Source: Serpens gallinarum
GTDB lineage: Bacteria; Pseudomonadota; Gammaproteobacteria; Pseudomonadales; Pseudomonadaceae
Direction: 5' to 3'
DNA: 64,000 nt
NCBI RefSeq assembly: GCF_014836765.1
Contig: NZ_JACSQG010000004.1
Coordinates: 233,973 to 297,972, forward strand
Shown: one piece after another, positions 17,114 to 27,758 of the stretch
Position numbering within the stretch: the first letter of the stretch is position 1
How the letters are laid out: each line of letters opens with the position of its first letter
Program-made: the position numbers and the translations under genes
The notes under the pieces: model-generated
Seen by the model: the letters and a program-made list of their open reading frames with translations, nothing else
What the model was told of the DNA's origin: nothing
Databases searched by the model: none

Positions 17114-18004
17114 ATGTCGTATTACCAGCCAGGGATTCTTGCCTCGCCGGTGCCGCTTGTGGCCCGACATCTGTTTTTTACCCTGGAACAGCCTGAAGCC
17201 CTTCCGGCGGCACTGGATCACCTTTGCCAGCTTGTCAACGGCGATGCGACCGTGGTCGGCTTTGGCGAATCACTGGTTCAGGTACTGTCCGCCCCTGTCG
17301 ACGGGCTACGTGCCTTCCCAGCCATCAGTGGCGTGGGCGTGGATGTGCCCTCGACCCAGCATGCCCTGTGGTGCTGGTTGCGCGGTGATGATCGCGGTGA
17401 GCTGCTGCTGCGCACCCGTGCCGTGGAAGCGGCTCTGGCCCCGGCGCTGCGCCTGGTGCAGGCCACCGACGCGTTCCGCTACAAGACCGGGCATGACCTG
17501 ACCGGCTACGAAGACGGCACGGAAAACCCCAAGGGTGATGATGCGCTGGACGCCGCCTTTGTCAGCAATGCACCGGCCGGGATGGAAGGCGGCAGCTTCG
17601 CGGCGATCCAGCACTGGGTGCACGACCTCGACCAGTTCGCGAGCTTCTCGCCCCTCGAGCAGGACCATGTCATGGGCCGGCGCAAGAGCGATAACGAAGA
17701 GATCGAGGACGCGCCCGAGTCGGCCCATGTCAAGCGCACCGCGCAAGAGAGCTTCAGCCCCGAAGCGTTCATGCTGCGCCGCTCCATGCCCTGGTCGGAT
17801 GGCCAGCAGGCCGGTCTGCTGTTCCTGGCCTTCGGTCATTCCTTCACGGCCTTCGAGATGCAGATGCGCCGCATGGCCGGTCTGGAGGATGGCATCCTCG
17901 ACGCGCTGTTCCGCTTCAGCCGTCCCATCACCGGCGGTTACTACTGGTGCCCGCCGGTGAGCAATGGCCATCTCGACCTGAGCGCGCTGCGTCTGCAGCA
18001 GTAA
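17114..18004 (+). CDS. Dyp-type heme peroxidase, YfeX-like
   Basis: Heme peroxidase of the dye-decolourising family, 296 residues, cytoplasmic (no signal). The family motif GxxDG appears as GYEDGTENP with its catalytic aspartate. A histidine in IQHWVHDLDQF is the probable proximal ligand region, and RRSMPWSDGQQAGLLFLAFG matches the distal arginine region. I choose ATG 17114 (MSYYQPGILA) because an AAGGAG site sits 7-12 bases upstream; the frame is open further upstream but without a good start. No encapsulin gene is nearby. Confidence 0.92.
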   Translation: MSYYQPGILASPVPLVARHLFFTLEQPEALPAALDHLCQLVNGDATVVGFGESLVQVLSAPVDGLRAFPAISGVGVDVPSTQHALWCWLRGDDRGELLLRTRAVEAALAPALRLVQATDAFRYKTGHDLTGYEDGTENPKGDDALDAAFVSNAPAGMEGGSFAAIQHWVHDLDQFASFSPLEQDHVMGRRKSDNEEIEDAPESAHVKRTAQESFSPEAFMLRRSMPWSDGQQAGLLFLAFGHSFTAFEMQMRRMAGLEDGILDALFRFSRPITGGYYWCPPVSNGHLDLSALRLQQ

Positions 18005-18020
18005 GCCTGCCCTCGCCGTT

Positions 18021-18054
18021 CCCTCGCCCGACCGTGACGGTCGCCCGCGAGGGG
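18021..18054. terminator. Bidirectional terminator
   Basis: Nested inverted repeat between convergent genes: CCCTCGC...GCGAGGGG outside and GACCGTGACGGTC inside. Confidence 0.65.
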
Positions 18055-18062
18055 TTCGATAT

Positions 18063-19001
18063 TCAATAGCCTTTGAAGCCGATCAAGTAGTCACGCACCC
18101 ACGCGGCGACCTTGCGATTGCCCGCCTCATTCAGATGAATATCGTCATCGCGCAAGGAGTGCGGCGGTATGCCCTTCTGGTAATCGGCGACATCACGGGG
18201 ATCTGACGGATCGTAGCTTTGCACCAGCAACTGCCAGACATCGAGGAAGTTGTTGGGGTAGGCGTTGCGCAAGCCATCGCGGATCTCGACGAAGTAGTGG
18301 TAGTTCGGCGCACCGATGTACTCGTCGCGGTAATTGCCATTGGGTGGCGAGAGCACCACGAAGCGCTTGTTGAGGGGTTTGAGGAACTCAACCATGGCGC
18401 GCACATCGGATAAGACCTGCGCCGGTTCGTCATAGTTGTTGCGCCCCGCCCAGATCACCGCGATCTCGAAGTCGGTCTCGCCCACGTCAGGCATGAACGG
18501 TAATGCCACCGGTACCTCGACGGCGGCCCCCGGTGTCGTGCGGGTGAATTCGTAGGTTTCCTGGGAGAGTCGCCGCAGCACTCCTGCCACGCCACCAATA
18601 CTGCCTTCAATCACCTGCTTGCCGTAGATGCCCATGGGCGTGACGGTGAACGACTCCACTCGTACCGCACCGCTGGCGGGGATCCGTCCGCCCACGAGCG
18701 TCATGTAGGTGGGCCGGCCGCCTTGGCGGGCGGCAATTTGCGCACTGGTGTTGCCGCCCACCCCACGACTGGTCACGGGACGGCCGGTGAGCTTGGCGAG
18801 AATACGCGGGTAGGACGCACTGGTCAGCGAGTCTCCCCAGCACACAATCGAAGGAAGCCCGTGCAGCCATTTTTCCATTGCGCCTGGAGCCCTCGGCCCG
18901 CTTGGGGCGCTGGTATATCCCGAGTCGGGCGGTACTACCCGGTCGGATGCGGCCTGGGCCATACAGGCCAGAACCAGTACAAGGCCGGCGAGAATTTTCA
19001 T
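18063..19001 (-). CDS. Secreted SGNH/GDSL hydrolase
   Basis: 312 residues with a signal peptide (MKILAGLVLVLACMAQA, probable cleavage before ASDRV). SGNH blocks are in order: VCWGDSLT (nucleophile Ser), GVGGNTSAQIAAR (Gly/Asn), IWAGRNNYD (Asn), and DDIHLNEAGN (catalytic Asp and His). Substrate is not predictable; such esterases act on acylated sugars or lipids. It is transcribed away from the acyltransferase at 19234, so the pair might add and remove acyl groups, but that is only a guess from position. Confidence 0.88.
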   Translation of the reverse strand: MKILAGLVLVLACMAQAASDRVVPPDSGYTSAPSGPRAPGAMEKWLHGLPSIVCWGDSLTSASYPRILAKLTGRPVTSRGVGGNTSAQIAARQGGRPTYMTLVGGRIPASGAVRVESFTVTPMGIYGKQVIEGSIGGVAGVLRRLSQETYEFTRTTPGAAVEVPVALPFMPDVGETDFEIAVIWAGRNNYDEPAQVLSDVRAMVEFLKPLNKRFVVLSPPNGNYRDEYIGAPNYHYFVEIRDGLRNAYPNNFLDVWQLLVQSYDPSDPRDVADYQKGIPPHSLRDDDIHLNEAGNRKVAAWVRDYLIGFKGY

Positions 19002-19233
19002 GAATCGCTCCTGCGAAATAAGCTGTCCAGCTCCCGCACGGCCAGAGAAACCGCCTGGCCGAGTCTTCGGTCTAGCCGTTTTTGACCGGTTGTCAAAAAT
19101 CCCAGGCGTACGTTCTTAGCCCACCGCCAAGCTGCTTTACTCAATCGTTTGGAGCAAGGATGCCCGTCTGCTCGCCCCTTCGAGAGCACAACCACAGGCT
19201 GTGGCTCGTAACCCGACAGAAATGGAGTTCTGC

Positions 19234-20310
19234 ATGCCTTCCGCCGCCCCGCTTATTCCCGACAAACTCGACAGCATCCAATTACTGCGTGCGCTCGCGG
19301 CCTCCGCTGTGGTCATTTACCACATTCCGCTGTTTCGCAACGGCGCCTGGGGCGTCGACATTTTCTTCGTCATCAGTGGCTTCATCATGGCTCTGGTTAC
19401 CGCCCACTCGACCCGGCATTTCCTCACCAAACGGATTATCCGGGTGCTCCCTCTTTACTGGCTGGGTACCTTGGGCGTATTCGCCATCGCCCTGCTGTTG
19501 CCGAGTCTGCTGGACAACACCACGGCGGATCTTGAAGGTCTGATCAAGTCACTGCTGTTCATCCCCTACCAAAAAGGCGAGTACGTGCAGCCGCTGCTGT
19601 TTCTGGGCTGGACGCTGAATTTTGAGATGTTCTTTTATGCCCTGTTCGCCTTGTCCATGGCTATCAATCATCGCCACCGACTGCTGATCTGCTCCCTGAT
19701 GATCGCGGTACTGGTGCTGCTGGGCCACGTGATGAAGTTCGACGCAGTCGTGCCGGCCTTTTATACCGACGCGATTCTTCTCGAGTTCATCTTCGGCATG
19801 GGCTGTTATGCCCTGTATGCACGCACCGCAGCCTGGCGCGCCAGCCTGACCACCGGCATGCGCTGGGCGCTGGTGCTGCTGGGTGTGGCCTGCCTGGCCT
19901 GCATGCCGTTCAGCGACGTGCTGGACCCTCTGCTCGGGCGAGCCGGCTACTGGGGCATTCCGGCACTGTTCGGGTTTCTGGCGATTGTGCATGGCCTGTC
20001 GAGCATCCGGCTGCCCACGGCGGTGGTGTTGATCGGCGATGCCAGTTTTTCCCTGTACCTGTTCCATCCCTACGTGATGAAAGCGTTTGGCAAGGTTGTC
20101 CCGGTATTCGATACGCCCAGCGCGCTGGCGTACCTGACCACGCCGCTGGCTATCGGGCTTTGCTACCTGGTGGCGATCATCATGTACCGCAGGGTGGAAG
20201 TGCCGATCACCGACTGCCTCCGCGCGGTCTTTCTCGATCGGCGACCCGCTGTACGGACACCGGCGCGGGTGCCAGTGCCGGTGCCCAGCAAGGCGAAGCC
20301 GGTGTTATAG
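19234..20310 (+). CDS. Acyltransferase family 3 membrane protein
   Basis: 358-residue integral membrane acyltransferase (OafA/ExoZ/NodX family), which O-acetylates or O-acylates cell-surface sugars. The N-terminus has LDSIQLLRALAASAVVIYHI, with the conserved Arg and His of the active site, then GVDIFFVISGFIM. About ten hydrophobic helices follow. I choose ATG 19234 (MPSAAPLIPDK), 7 bases after a GGAG site; ATG 19222 is an alternative. The stop overlaps the converging PLD gene by 6 bases. No glycosyltransferase cluster is nearby, so the acceptor is unknown. Confidence 0.87.
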   Translation: MPSAAPLIPDKLDSIQLLRALAASAVVIYHIPLFRNGAWGVDIFFVISGFIMALVTAHSTRHFLTKRIIRVLPLYWLGTLGVFAIALLLPSLLDNTTADLEGLIKSLLFIPYQKGEYVQPLLFLGWTLNFEMFFYALFALSMAINHRHRLLICSLMIAVLVLLGHVMKFDAVVPAFYTDAILLEFIFGMGCYALYARTAAWRASLTTGMRWALVLLGVACLACMPFSDVLDPLLGRAGYWGIPALFGFLAIVHGLSSIRLPTAVVLIGDASFSLYLFHPYVMKAFGKVVPVFDTPSALAYLTTPLAIGLCYLVAIIMYRRVEVPITDCLRAVFLDRRPAVRTPARVPVPVPSKAKPVL

Positions 20311-21879
20311 CAACCAGTCGATCGGTAGCAACGCCAGCACGCTTACCCCCAGGCGCTGCCAGACCGTAGTTCCGGGTTCGCGGGCGTGGTACACGTCCTG
20401 CCCGCCAACCTGCTCTATCCAGTACAGCGTGCCGTCGTCCGTCAGGCGCACTTCATAGGCCGTGCGGGCGATGCCGCTATTGAACATATCGTCGATTTGT
20501 CCAGCCAATACCGGATTGTCAATGATCAGGCCCAGCTCGGTATTCAGGCTGACCGAGCGCGGATCGAAGTTGAACGAGCCAACAAACACGCGCTGACGAT
20601 CCACCGCGAAGGTTTTGGCGTGCAGACTGGAGCCGGAGCTGCCGAACGGGCCGGTGCGCTTGCGCTTGTCCATTTCCGGATTCAGCCGACGCATTTCATA
20701 CAGCTCGATGCCCGCTTCGAGAAGCGCCCTACGGTGTTTGGCATAACCGGAATGCACCGCTGCCACATCGGTGGCGTCCAGCGAATTGGTCAGGATGCGT
20801 ACCTTGACGCCCATTTGCGCCAACGCCACGAACGCTTCGACACCCGCCTGGGTCGGAACGAAATACGGCGAAACCAACTCTACGTCGCTACGCGGCACGC
20901 CGATGATTTCGTGCAGCTGAAAAGGCAACAGCGCTTCCGGTTCGGCCCGCCCCAGCCCTTTGGCCGGGTCATCGCTGACCAGGCGGGTGGGCGACCACTG
21001 AAATGTCAGCGAACCCTCCAGCATCTGGCCGATGAAGTTCGATTCACGAATGGCCTGCACATAACTGGCGGCGGCTGGGCTGCGCTCCACCAGCGAGGCG
21101 GATGTCGCCAGACGCGTAAGCTGCTCGGGATCGGCCACTGGTAACAACAGCCCAACGGGATAGCTGGATTCGCTGGCCCAGTAACGGTCAAAATCGCTCG
21201 ACACTTCCGTCACCACCGGCCCCACTGCGATCACGTCCAGATCCGCGAACAGCACGCCGTCTCCGGCGCCGAAATATTCATCGCCAATATTGCGCCCACC
21301 AACGATGGTCGCCTGGCTGTCTGCCGTGAAGGATTTGTTGTGCATGCGCCGGTTGAGACGGGAAAAGTCGCTGAGGAAGCCGAACACACGCGGGCTGCGT
21401 ACAAGGAAGGGATTGAACAACCGAACCTCGATCAGCGGGTGTGCATCCAGGGCACGCAGGGTGGGGTCCAGGCCCGAGGTATTGTTGTCGTCAAGCAACA
21501 GACGCACCCGCACCCCGCGGTCGGCGGCCTCGTGCAGCGCCTCGAACAACAAGGTGCCGGTCATGTCGCCGCGCCAAATGTAGTACTGCACGTCCAGGGT
21601 GCGCTCGGCGGCGCGGGCCAGCAGCACGCGGGCGGCGAAGGCATCCTGGGCATCGGCCAGCGGGAAGATTCCGGAAAGTCCCGGATGCGCCTCGATTTCC
21701 GGCGCCAGGGCACGGCCCAGCGGGGTTGCGGCAGACTCGGCAGGTTCAAGGGCTTTCGATTCCAGTCGAATATCTGTGGGCGGCAGCGCCCTGCAGCCCA
21801 TCAGCAAGGCGACGCACACTCCGCCGCACAGCGTCCAGCGCGCCACATCGGCCAGCACCTGCACCCAGTCCGCCATCAT
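20305..21879 (-). CDS. Phospholipase D family protein, cardiolipin synthase C-like
   Basis: 524 residues with two HKD motifs: HNKSFTADSQATIVGGRN in the first half and HAKTFAVDRQRVFVGSFN in the second. This is the ClsC (YmdC) layout, which makes cardiolipin from two phospholipids, but other PLD activities are possible. The N-terminus is hydrophobic (CGGVCVALLMGCRALP), with a lipobox-like LLMGC, so it may be an inner-membrane-linked lipoprotein. A GAGGGGAA site precedes ATG 21879; an adjacent ATG at 21876 is equivalent. Confidence 0.88.
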   Translation of the reverse strand: MMADWVQVLADVARWTLCGGVCVALLMGCRALPPTDIRLESKALEPAESAATPLGRALAPEIEAHPGLSGIFPLADAQDAFAARVLLARAAERTLDVQYYIWRGDMTGTLLFEALHEAADRGVRVRLLLDDNNTSGLDPTLRALDAHPLIEVRLFNPFLVRSPRVFGFLSDFSRLNRRMHNKSFTADSQATIVGGRNIGDEYFGAGDGVLFADLDVIAVGPVVTEVSSDFDRYWASESSYPVGLLLPVADPEQLTRLATSASLVERSPAAASYVQAIRESNFIGQMLEGSLTFQWSPTRLVSDDPAKGLGRAEPEALLPFQLHEIIGVPRSDVELVSPYFVPTQAGVEAFVALAQMGVKVRILTNSLDATDVAAVHSGYAKHRRALLEAGIELYEMRRLNPEMDKRKRTGPFGSSGSSLHAKTFAVDRQRVFVGSFNFDPRSVSLNTELGLIIDNPVLAGQIDDMFNSGIARTAYEVRLTDDGTLYWIEQVGGQDVYHAREPGTTVWQRLGVSVLALLPIDWLL

Positions 21880-21969
21880 TCAGTTTCCCCTCGATGAAGC
21901 CGCAACACCGCGCGGAGTATAAGGAAAACGTGGCGTGGAGGGCGCACCAGACGGCACCACCCCACAGGC

Positions 21970-23178
21970 TCAGAGGCCGCTCAAGCCCCAGCCACCCAAC
22001 CCGCACCCCAGCACCACCAGCCAGGGCGGCAACTTCCAGCGCATCAGTGCCACCAGGGCCAGCAGCGCCAGGGCGAAATCACCGAAGGTAAGAATCGCGC
22101 TGGTCCACACCGGCCGATACAGCGCCGCCAGTAGCAGGCCGACCACCGCCGCATTCACGCCGATCAGCGCCGCCTGGGTGCGCAGGCTGGCGCGCAGGCG
22201 CTCCCAGAACGGCAGCACGCCGATGACCAGCAGAAAAGAAGGCGCAAACACCACCACCAGACACAGCAGTCCGCCCAGCCAGCCGCTCGGTGCGCTGTTC
22301 ATGGAAGCGCCGAGAAAGGCCGAGAAGGTGAACAGCGGACCGGGGACCGCCTGGGTCGCACCATAGCCGGCCAGGAACGCCTCATTGCTGACCCAGCCAG
22401 TGTGGACCACTTCGCTTTGCAGTAAGGGCAACACCACATGGCCACCGCCGAATACCAGCGAGCCCGCGCGATAGAATGCATCGATGAGCTGGGGTGTCTG
22501 GCTGGGCCACAACTGGGCAAGCACGGGCAAGCCGAGCAGCAATGCAAAAAACAGCCCCAGCATCAGCAGTCCGGCGCCGTGCCCGACCGTGATTGGCAAG
22601 GGTTCATGCTCACCGTCACGGCTTGGCTTGAACAGCAACAGACCGAGCAGCCCAGCCCCAATGATCACGGCAACCTGGCCCAGCGACGAGGGCCAGGCCA
22701 CCAGGATGCCGGTGGCCAGGGCCATGATTGCGACCCGCGGCACGTCGGTACAGAAGCTGCGGGCCATCCCCCACACCGCCTGGGCCACCACCGCCACGGC
22801 GACCACCTTGAGCCCGTGCAACAGCCCCGACGGCAACAGCTCCCCCCAACGGGTGATCCCCAGGGCGAAAAGAATCAGCAGGATCGCCGACGGCAGGGTG
22901 AAGCCCGCCCACGCCGCCAGCGCACCGCGATAACCGGCGCGTGACAAACCCAGCGCGATGCCCACCTGACTGCTGGACGGTCCGGGCAGGAACTGACACA
23001 GCGCCACCAGGTCGGCAAAGCTGCGCTCGCTCAGCCACTGGCGGCGGCTGACGAACTCGGTGCGAAAATAACCCAGATGCGCAATCGGCCCGCCAAACGA
23101 GGTCAGGCCTAGACGCAGAAAAACCTTGAACACCGACCAGCCGTTATCGGCGTGGCGAACTGCAGGGGTAGCGGACAT
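21970..23178 (-). CDS. chrA: Chromate transporter ChrA
   Basis: 402-residue CHR-family membrane protein that exports chromate. It is the long, two-domain form: the N-terminal half has FLRLGLTSFGGPIAHLGYF and CQFLPGPSSSQVGIALG, and the second half repeats the signature as GSLVFGGGHVVLPLLQ and GYGATQAVPGPLFTFSAFLG. About ten membrane helices. No chrB regulator is beside it. The two small metal-binding genes at 23467 and 23811 are divergent from it. Confidence 0.92.
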   Translation of the reverse strand: MSATPAVRHADNGWSVFKVFLRLGLTSFGGPIAHLGYFRTEFVSRRQWLSERSFADLVALCQFLPGPSSSQVGIALGLSRAGYRGALAAWAGFTLPSAILLILFALGITRWGELLPSGLLHGLKVVAVAVVAQAVWGMARSFCTDVPRVAIMALATGILVAWPSSLGQVAVIIGAGLLGLLLFKPSRDGEHEPLPITVGHGAGLLMLGLFFALLLGLPVLAQLWPSQTPQLIDAFYRAGSLVFGGGHVVLPLLQSEVVHTGWVSNEAFLAGYGATQAVPGPLFTFSAFLGASMNSAPSGWLGGLLCLVVVFAPSFLLVIGVLPFWERLRASLRTQAALIGVNAAVVGLLLAALYRPVWTSAILTFGDFALALLALVALMRWKLPPWLVVLGCGLGGWGLSGL

Positions 23179-23270
23179 GCAGGGAATCCGTAAGTGAATA
23201 AGCCAGCGATCATAAGACCGGGCGTATGTTACATGCGTCCGAGTGGTGCTTAGACATGCCGCGCTGGCGG

Positions 23271-23293
23271 GTTGCAGGCGAGGCCGCCCTTAC
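23271..23293 (-). repeat. Solo REP-like sequence
   Basis: Read on the minus strand: GTAAGGGCGGCCTCGCCTGC, a close match to the right-hand REP of the BIME units near 3000-4430. It lies between chrA and the HMA gene. Confidence 0.6.
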
Positions 23294-23466
23294 GGGTGCG
23301 CTCATGCTTCACCACCCCCTGCGCTATTCGCGGATCTTGATAAAAATCAATCCTTCGCGTCCTGGTGCAGGGCAGACTCACTTCCCGAATCCCCCCTTGA
23401 CCTTGCCCTCGTGACAAGGTCGAAAATGGCCCCAAGGTCCTGGCCCCTACTGCTCGAGGAACCACC

Positions 23467-23718
23467 ATGAACACGATCGAACTCCGCGTTGAAGGCATGA
23501 GCTGCGAATCCTGCGTCAAGCATGTCAACGAAGCCCTGATGCCCCTCAATGGCGTGCAAAGCGTCCAGATTGATGTAGTGACCGGACGCGTCCGCGTCGC
23601 CGGCGAAGCGGACAGCGCCGCGCTGATTGCCGCCCTGGACGAGGCCGGTTATCCCGCCACCGTTGATGCCCCCGCGGCCAAAAAAGCCTCTTCGTGCTGC
23701 GGCGGCTGCTGCGGCTAG
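23467..23718 (+). CDS. Heavy-metal-associated (HMA) metallochaperone
   Basis: 83-residue cytoplasmic ferredoxin-like HMA protein, probably a copper(I) chaperone of the CopZ type. The metal site is GMSCESC (Cys13, Cys16). A second, unusual cysteine cluster closes the protein (SSCCGGCCG, residues 75-83). Its neighbours are chrA and a DUF411 protein; no copper ATPase is adjacent, so the partner is not known from this window. Confidence 0.9.
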   Translation: MNTIELRVEGMSCESCVKHVNEALMPLNGVQSVQIDVVTGRVRVAGEADSAALIAALDEAGYPATVDAPAAKKASSCCGGCCG

Positions 23719-23810
23719 TCAGACGCTGCATACCCTGGCGAACCGGGTGGAATGTGCAAGCATCCGCCCGCTGCCCCCATCTCCAAGCCCAGAACATCGG
23801 AGCGACCACC

Positions 23811-24269
23811 ATGCATTTCCCCACTCGTAAAACCTTGCGCATCGCCGCTCTGAGCACCCTGCTGTTCAGTGCCGTCGGCCAGGCCGCAGAACCTGTGGTC
23901 ATCGACGTGCACCGCGATGCCAACTGCGGCTGCTGCAAGGACTGGATCAAGCACCTGGAAAGCAACGGCTTCACCGTGCGTGATCATGTCGAGCGGGACA
24001 TGGTCGCCGTCAAGCAGCGGCTCGGCGTTCCGCCGCGTCTGGCTTCGTGCCACACCGGCGTGATTGACGGGCGCTTCGTCGAAGGCCATGTGCCTGCCGC
24101 CCAGGTGCTGGAATTGCGCAAGCGCCCCGACCTCGCCGGCCTCGCCGTACCAGGCATGCCGATGGGTTCGCCGGGCATGGAAATGGGTGACCATCGCGAT
24201 GCTTATCAGGTCATCGGCTTGCGCAAGACCGGCGCCGAGCAGGTCATCGCCGACTACCCGGCGCACTGA
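23811..24269 (+). CDS. DUF411 periplasmic metal-binding protein
   Basis: 152 residues with a signal peptide (TLRIAALSTLLFSAVGQA). The mature protein has DANCGCCKDW, a CxCC site, then SCHTGVIDGRFVEGHVPA, and a methionine-rich PGMPMGSPGMEMGDH segment suited to Cu(I) binding. DUF411 members (CopG-like) are tied to copper resistance. ATG 23811 is chosen because the signal peptide starts there and CGGAG lies upstream. It is 92 bases after the HMA gene, same strand, probably the same unit. Confidence 0.88.
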   Translation: MHFPTRKTLRIAALSTLLFSAVGQAAEPVVIDVHRDANCGCCKDWIKHLESNGFTVRDHVERDMVAVKQRLGVPPRLASCHTGVIDGRFVEGHVPAAQVLELRKRPDLAGLAVPGMPMGSPGMEMGDHRDAYQVIGLRKTGAEQVIADYPAH

Positions 24270-24296
24270 TCCGACCGCTACCGCCGCGCTCTTCAG

Positions 24297-24518
24297 CAGG
24301 CCGTTGAAAAAGCGTAGGCGAGCAGGCAATACGAGGCGCAACGCAGTAACAACCGAAGGTTGGTCAAAACAGCCGAAGAAGCGCAGTTTAGGTGTTCTAA
24401 ATGAACATTACTCACTTCGTTCGCCCTTCGGGCCGCGCTGAAGCGCGCTAGCCGCAAGCGGCTTTCGAAGGCTGTTTTTAACGAAGTATTGCCAACGCAG
24501 GTAGCTTTCAACGGCCTG
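24297..24518. mobile_element. MITE-like palindromic element
   Basis: 222 bases with terminal inverted repeats: CAGGCCGTTGAAAAAGC at the left and AGCTTTCAACGGCCTG at the right, extending to the GCAATAC/GTATTGC pair about 30 bases in. The 4-base TCAG is repeated on both sides (24293-24296 and 24519-24522), which fits a target-site duplication. No reading frame of its own is convincing. Internal palindromes (TTCGCCCTTCGGGCC, AGCGCGCT) would fold strongly. Similar non-autonomous elements are scattered through Pseudomonas genomes as I remember them. Confidence 0.78.
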
Positions 24519-25067
24519 TCAGCGCGGCGTTTCGTTGTGCGCAACAAAGCGGGCATGTATCTCGGCAGTCAGCTGCTCGATCCGCTCGCTCAGTTGCTTG
24601 GTTGTCTCGGTCAACCGGGTGTTCTGTTCCATCAGTTTCAACAATTGCTGCGTATTCTGCGCGGCCTGCGCTTGGCGATGTTCATTGGCCAGTGCCAGGG
24701 CTTCACGATGCCGGGCGTCAGCTTCGGCGTGGGCCTTGTCGCGGGCGGCCTGACGGGTCTGGGCCAGCAGAATCAGCGGCGCGGCATAGGCTGCCTGCAA
24801 GCTGAACGCCAGATTGAGCAGGATGAACGGGTAGACATCGAAACGGGCAACGCCCAGGGTATTGGCCGCCATCCACGCCAGCACGATCAGCGTCTGCACG
24901 CCGAGAAACAACGGCGTGCCGAAAAACCGCGCAAACGCCTCGGCCTGCAAAGCAAAGCGGTCGTTGCCGAAGGTCGGCGTCAGGTGCGCATGGGGTCGAT
25001 GGAAACGCAGGTGATCGACCGACGGTTCATCCCCATGATTGGCGGATTGGCCCGAGGTAGTGTTCAT
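24519..25067 (-). CDS. DUF1003 membrane protein
   Basis: 182 residues. A soluble N-terminus is followed by two membrane helices (FFGTPLFLGVQTLIVLAWMAA and FILLNLAFSLQAAYAAPLIL), which is the DUF1003 signature, then a charged helical, probably coiled-coil tail (residues about 115-175). I start at ATG 25067 (MNTTSGQSANHG), preceded by AAGAGGGA. The stop codon lies inside the 4-base duplication flanking the MITE, so the element inserted exactly at the gene end without altering the product. Confidence 0.87.
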   Translation of the reverse strand: MNTTSGQSANHGDEPSVDHLRFHRPHAHLTPTFGNDRFALQAEAFARFFGTPLFLGVQTLIVLAWMAANTLGVARFDVYPFILLNLAFSLQAAYAAPLILLAQTRQAARDKAHAEADARHREALALANEHRQAQAAQNTQQLLKLMEQNTRLTETTKQLSERIEQLTAEIHARFVAHNETPR

Positions 25068-25142
25068 GGCAGTCCCTCTTGGTTCGAGACCCACGCCGAC
25101 ATCGGCGTCTGCCAAAAACTATAGCGGCAGTTGACAGGCGCC

Positions 25143-26705
<1,563 letters not shown>

Positions 26706-26752
26706 GTTTTTCAGCCCATTAGGGAGAGTCAAATGAGAGCGTGCCGTTTTTT

Positions 26753-26772
26753 GCGTCAGCTTTTCGTGACGC
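26753..26772. promoter_or_regulatory. Perfect inverted repeat upstream of phhR
   Basis: GCGTCA-N8-TGACGC lies 48 bases upstream of the phhR start, in the phhR-phhA intergenic region. It may be an operator or a small hairpin; the binding protein is unknown. Confidence 0.35.
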
Positions 26773-26815
26773 TCTTTCCAGCTCAGCGTAGCCGAGCAGG
26801 CCAATTGCCGAATGG

Positions 26816-26833
26816 CGTAAGCCTGGCGTTACA
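26816..26833. promoter_or_regulatory. Candidate PhhR/TyrR box
   Basis: CGTAAG-N6-GTTACA matches the TyrR-type consensus TGTAAA-N6-TTTACA at 9 of 12 fixed positions. It lies 103 bases upstream of phhA and 111 bases upstream of phhR, the right place for an activator site. Confidence 0.5.
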
Positions 26834-26935
26834 GACGGAGCGAATCTGCTCGCCCTTGGCAGCCGTTTTCTCAGGCACATTCCTGCACGTCTGGGCTAGG
26901 TTCGAAGCATTACTGCCCATGGGCGGAGGCCATTC

Positions 26936-27718
26936 ATGAGCACTCAGTACCAAGCCCGCAAACCGGACCAAAAAGGTTTCATCGCCTATCCCGAGGCCGA
27001 ACATCAGGTCTGGCAGATACTGATCGAGCGCCAGTTGCGATTGATCGAAGGGCGCGCTTGCCAGGACTATCTTGACGGCATCGACCAGCTGGCCTTGCCG
27101 CGTGATCGAATTCCTCAGCTGGACGAGATCAACCAGGTGCTGGGTAACACCACCGGCTGGCAAGTAGTCCGGGTACCGGCGCTGATCCCCTTCCAGACGT
27201 TCTTTGAACTGCTGGCCAGCAAACGCTTCCCGGTTGCCACCTTTATCCGTACCTTCGAGGAGTTGGATTACTTGCAGGAACCGGACATTTTCCACGAGCT
27301 GTTCGGACACTGTCCGCTGCTGACCAACCCTTGGTTCGCCGCTTTTACCCAAACCTACGGCCGCCTCGGCTTGCAGGCCAGCAAGGAAGAGCGGGTATTT
27401 CTCGCCCGCCTGTACTGGATGACGGTGGAGTTCGGCCTGGTCGACACCGAGGCCGGGCGACGCATCTACGGCGGCGGCATCCTCTCGTCGGCCAAGGAAA
27501 CGGTCTATTGTCTGTCCGAGACGCCTGAACACCTGCCTTTCGACCCACTTGAAGCCATGCGCACGCCCTACCGCATCGATATCCTGCAGCCGCTGTACTT
27601 CGTGCTGCCGACCCTCAAGCGTTTGTTCGAGCTGAGCAACGAGGACATCATGGGCTGGGTACACCAGGCCATGAAGCTGGGATTGCACGCGCCGAAGTTT
27701 CCGCCAAAGGCCGCCTAG
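26936..27718 (+). CDS. phhA: Phenylalanine 4-hydroxylase
   Basis: Non-heme iron enzyme converting phenylalanine to tyrosine with tetrahydropterin and oxygen. 260 residues, the single-domain bacterial form. Iron ligands are visible: His120 and His125 in [11 protein letters not shown], and Glu165 in [19 protein letters not shown] lies upstream of ATG 26936. The dehydratase phhB follows 40 bases later, and the regulator phhR diverges upstream. Confidence 0.97.
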   Translation: MSTQYQARKPDQKGFIAYPEAEHQVWQILIERQLRLIEGRACQDYLDGIDQLALPRDRIPQLDEINQVLGNTTGWQVVRVPALIPFQTFFELLASKRFPVATFIRTFEELDYLQEPDIFHELFGHCPLLTNPWFAAFTQTYGRLGLQASKEERVFLARLYWMTVEFGLVDTEAGRRIYGGGILSSAKETVYCLSETPEHLPFDPLEAMRTPYRIDILQPLYFVLPTLKRLFELSNEDIMGWVHQAMKLGLHAPKFPPKAA

Positions 27719-27758
27719 TCGTCATACCAACAAGAACACGCACGTTAGGAGAATCTCC

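Noticed and set aside
26873..26887. Possible sigma-54 promoter AGGCACATTCCTGCA before phhA
   Set aside because: GG and GC are separated by 9 bases; the motif needs 10, and such promoters do not tolerate changes in spacing.
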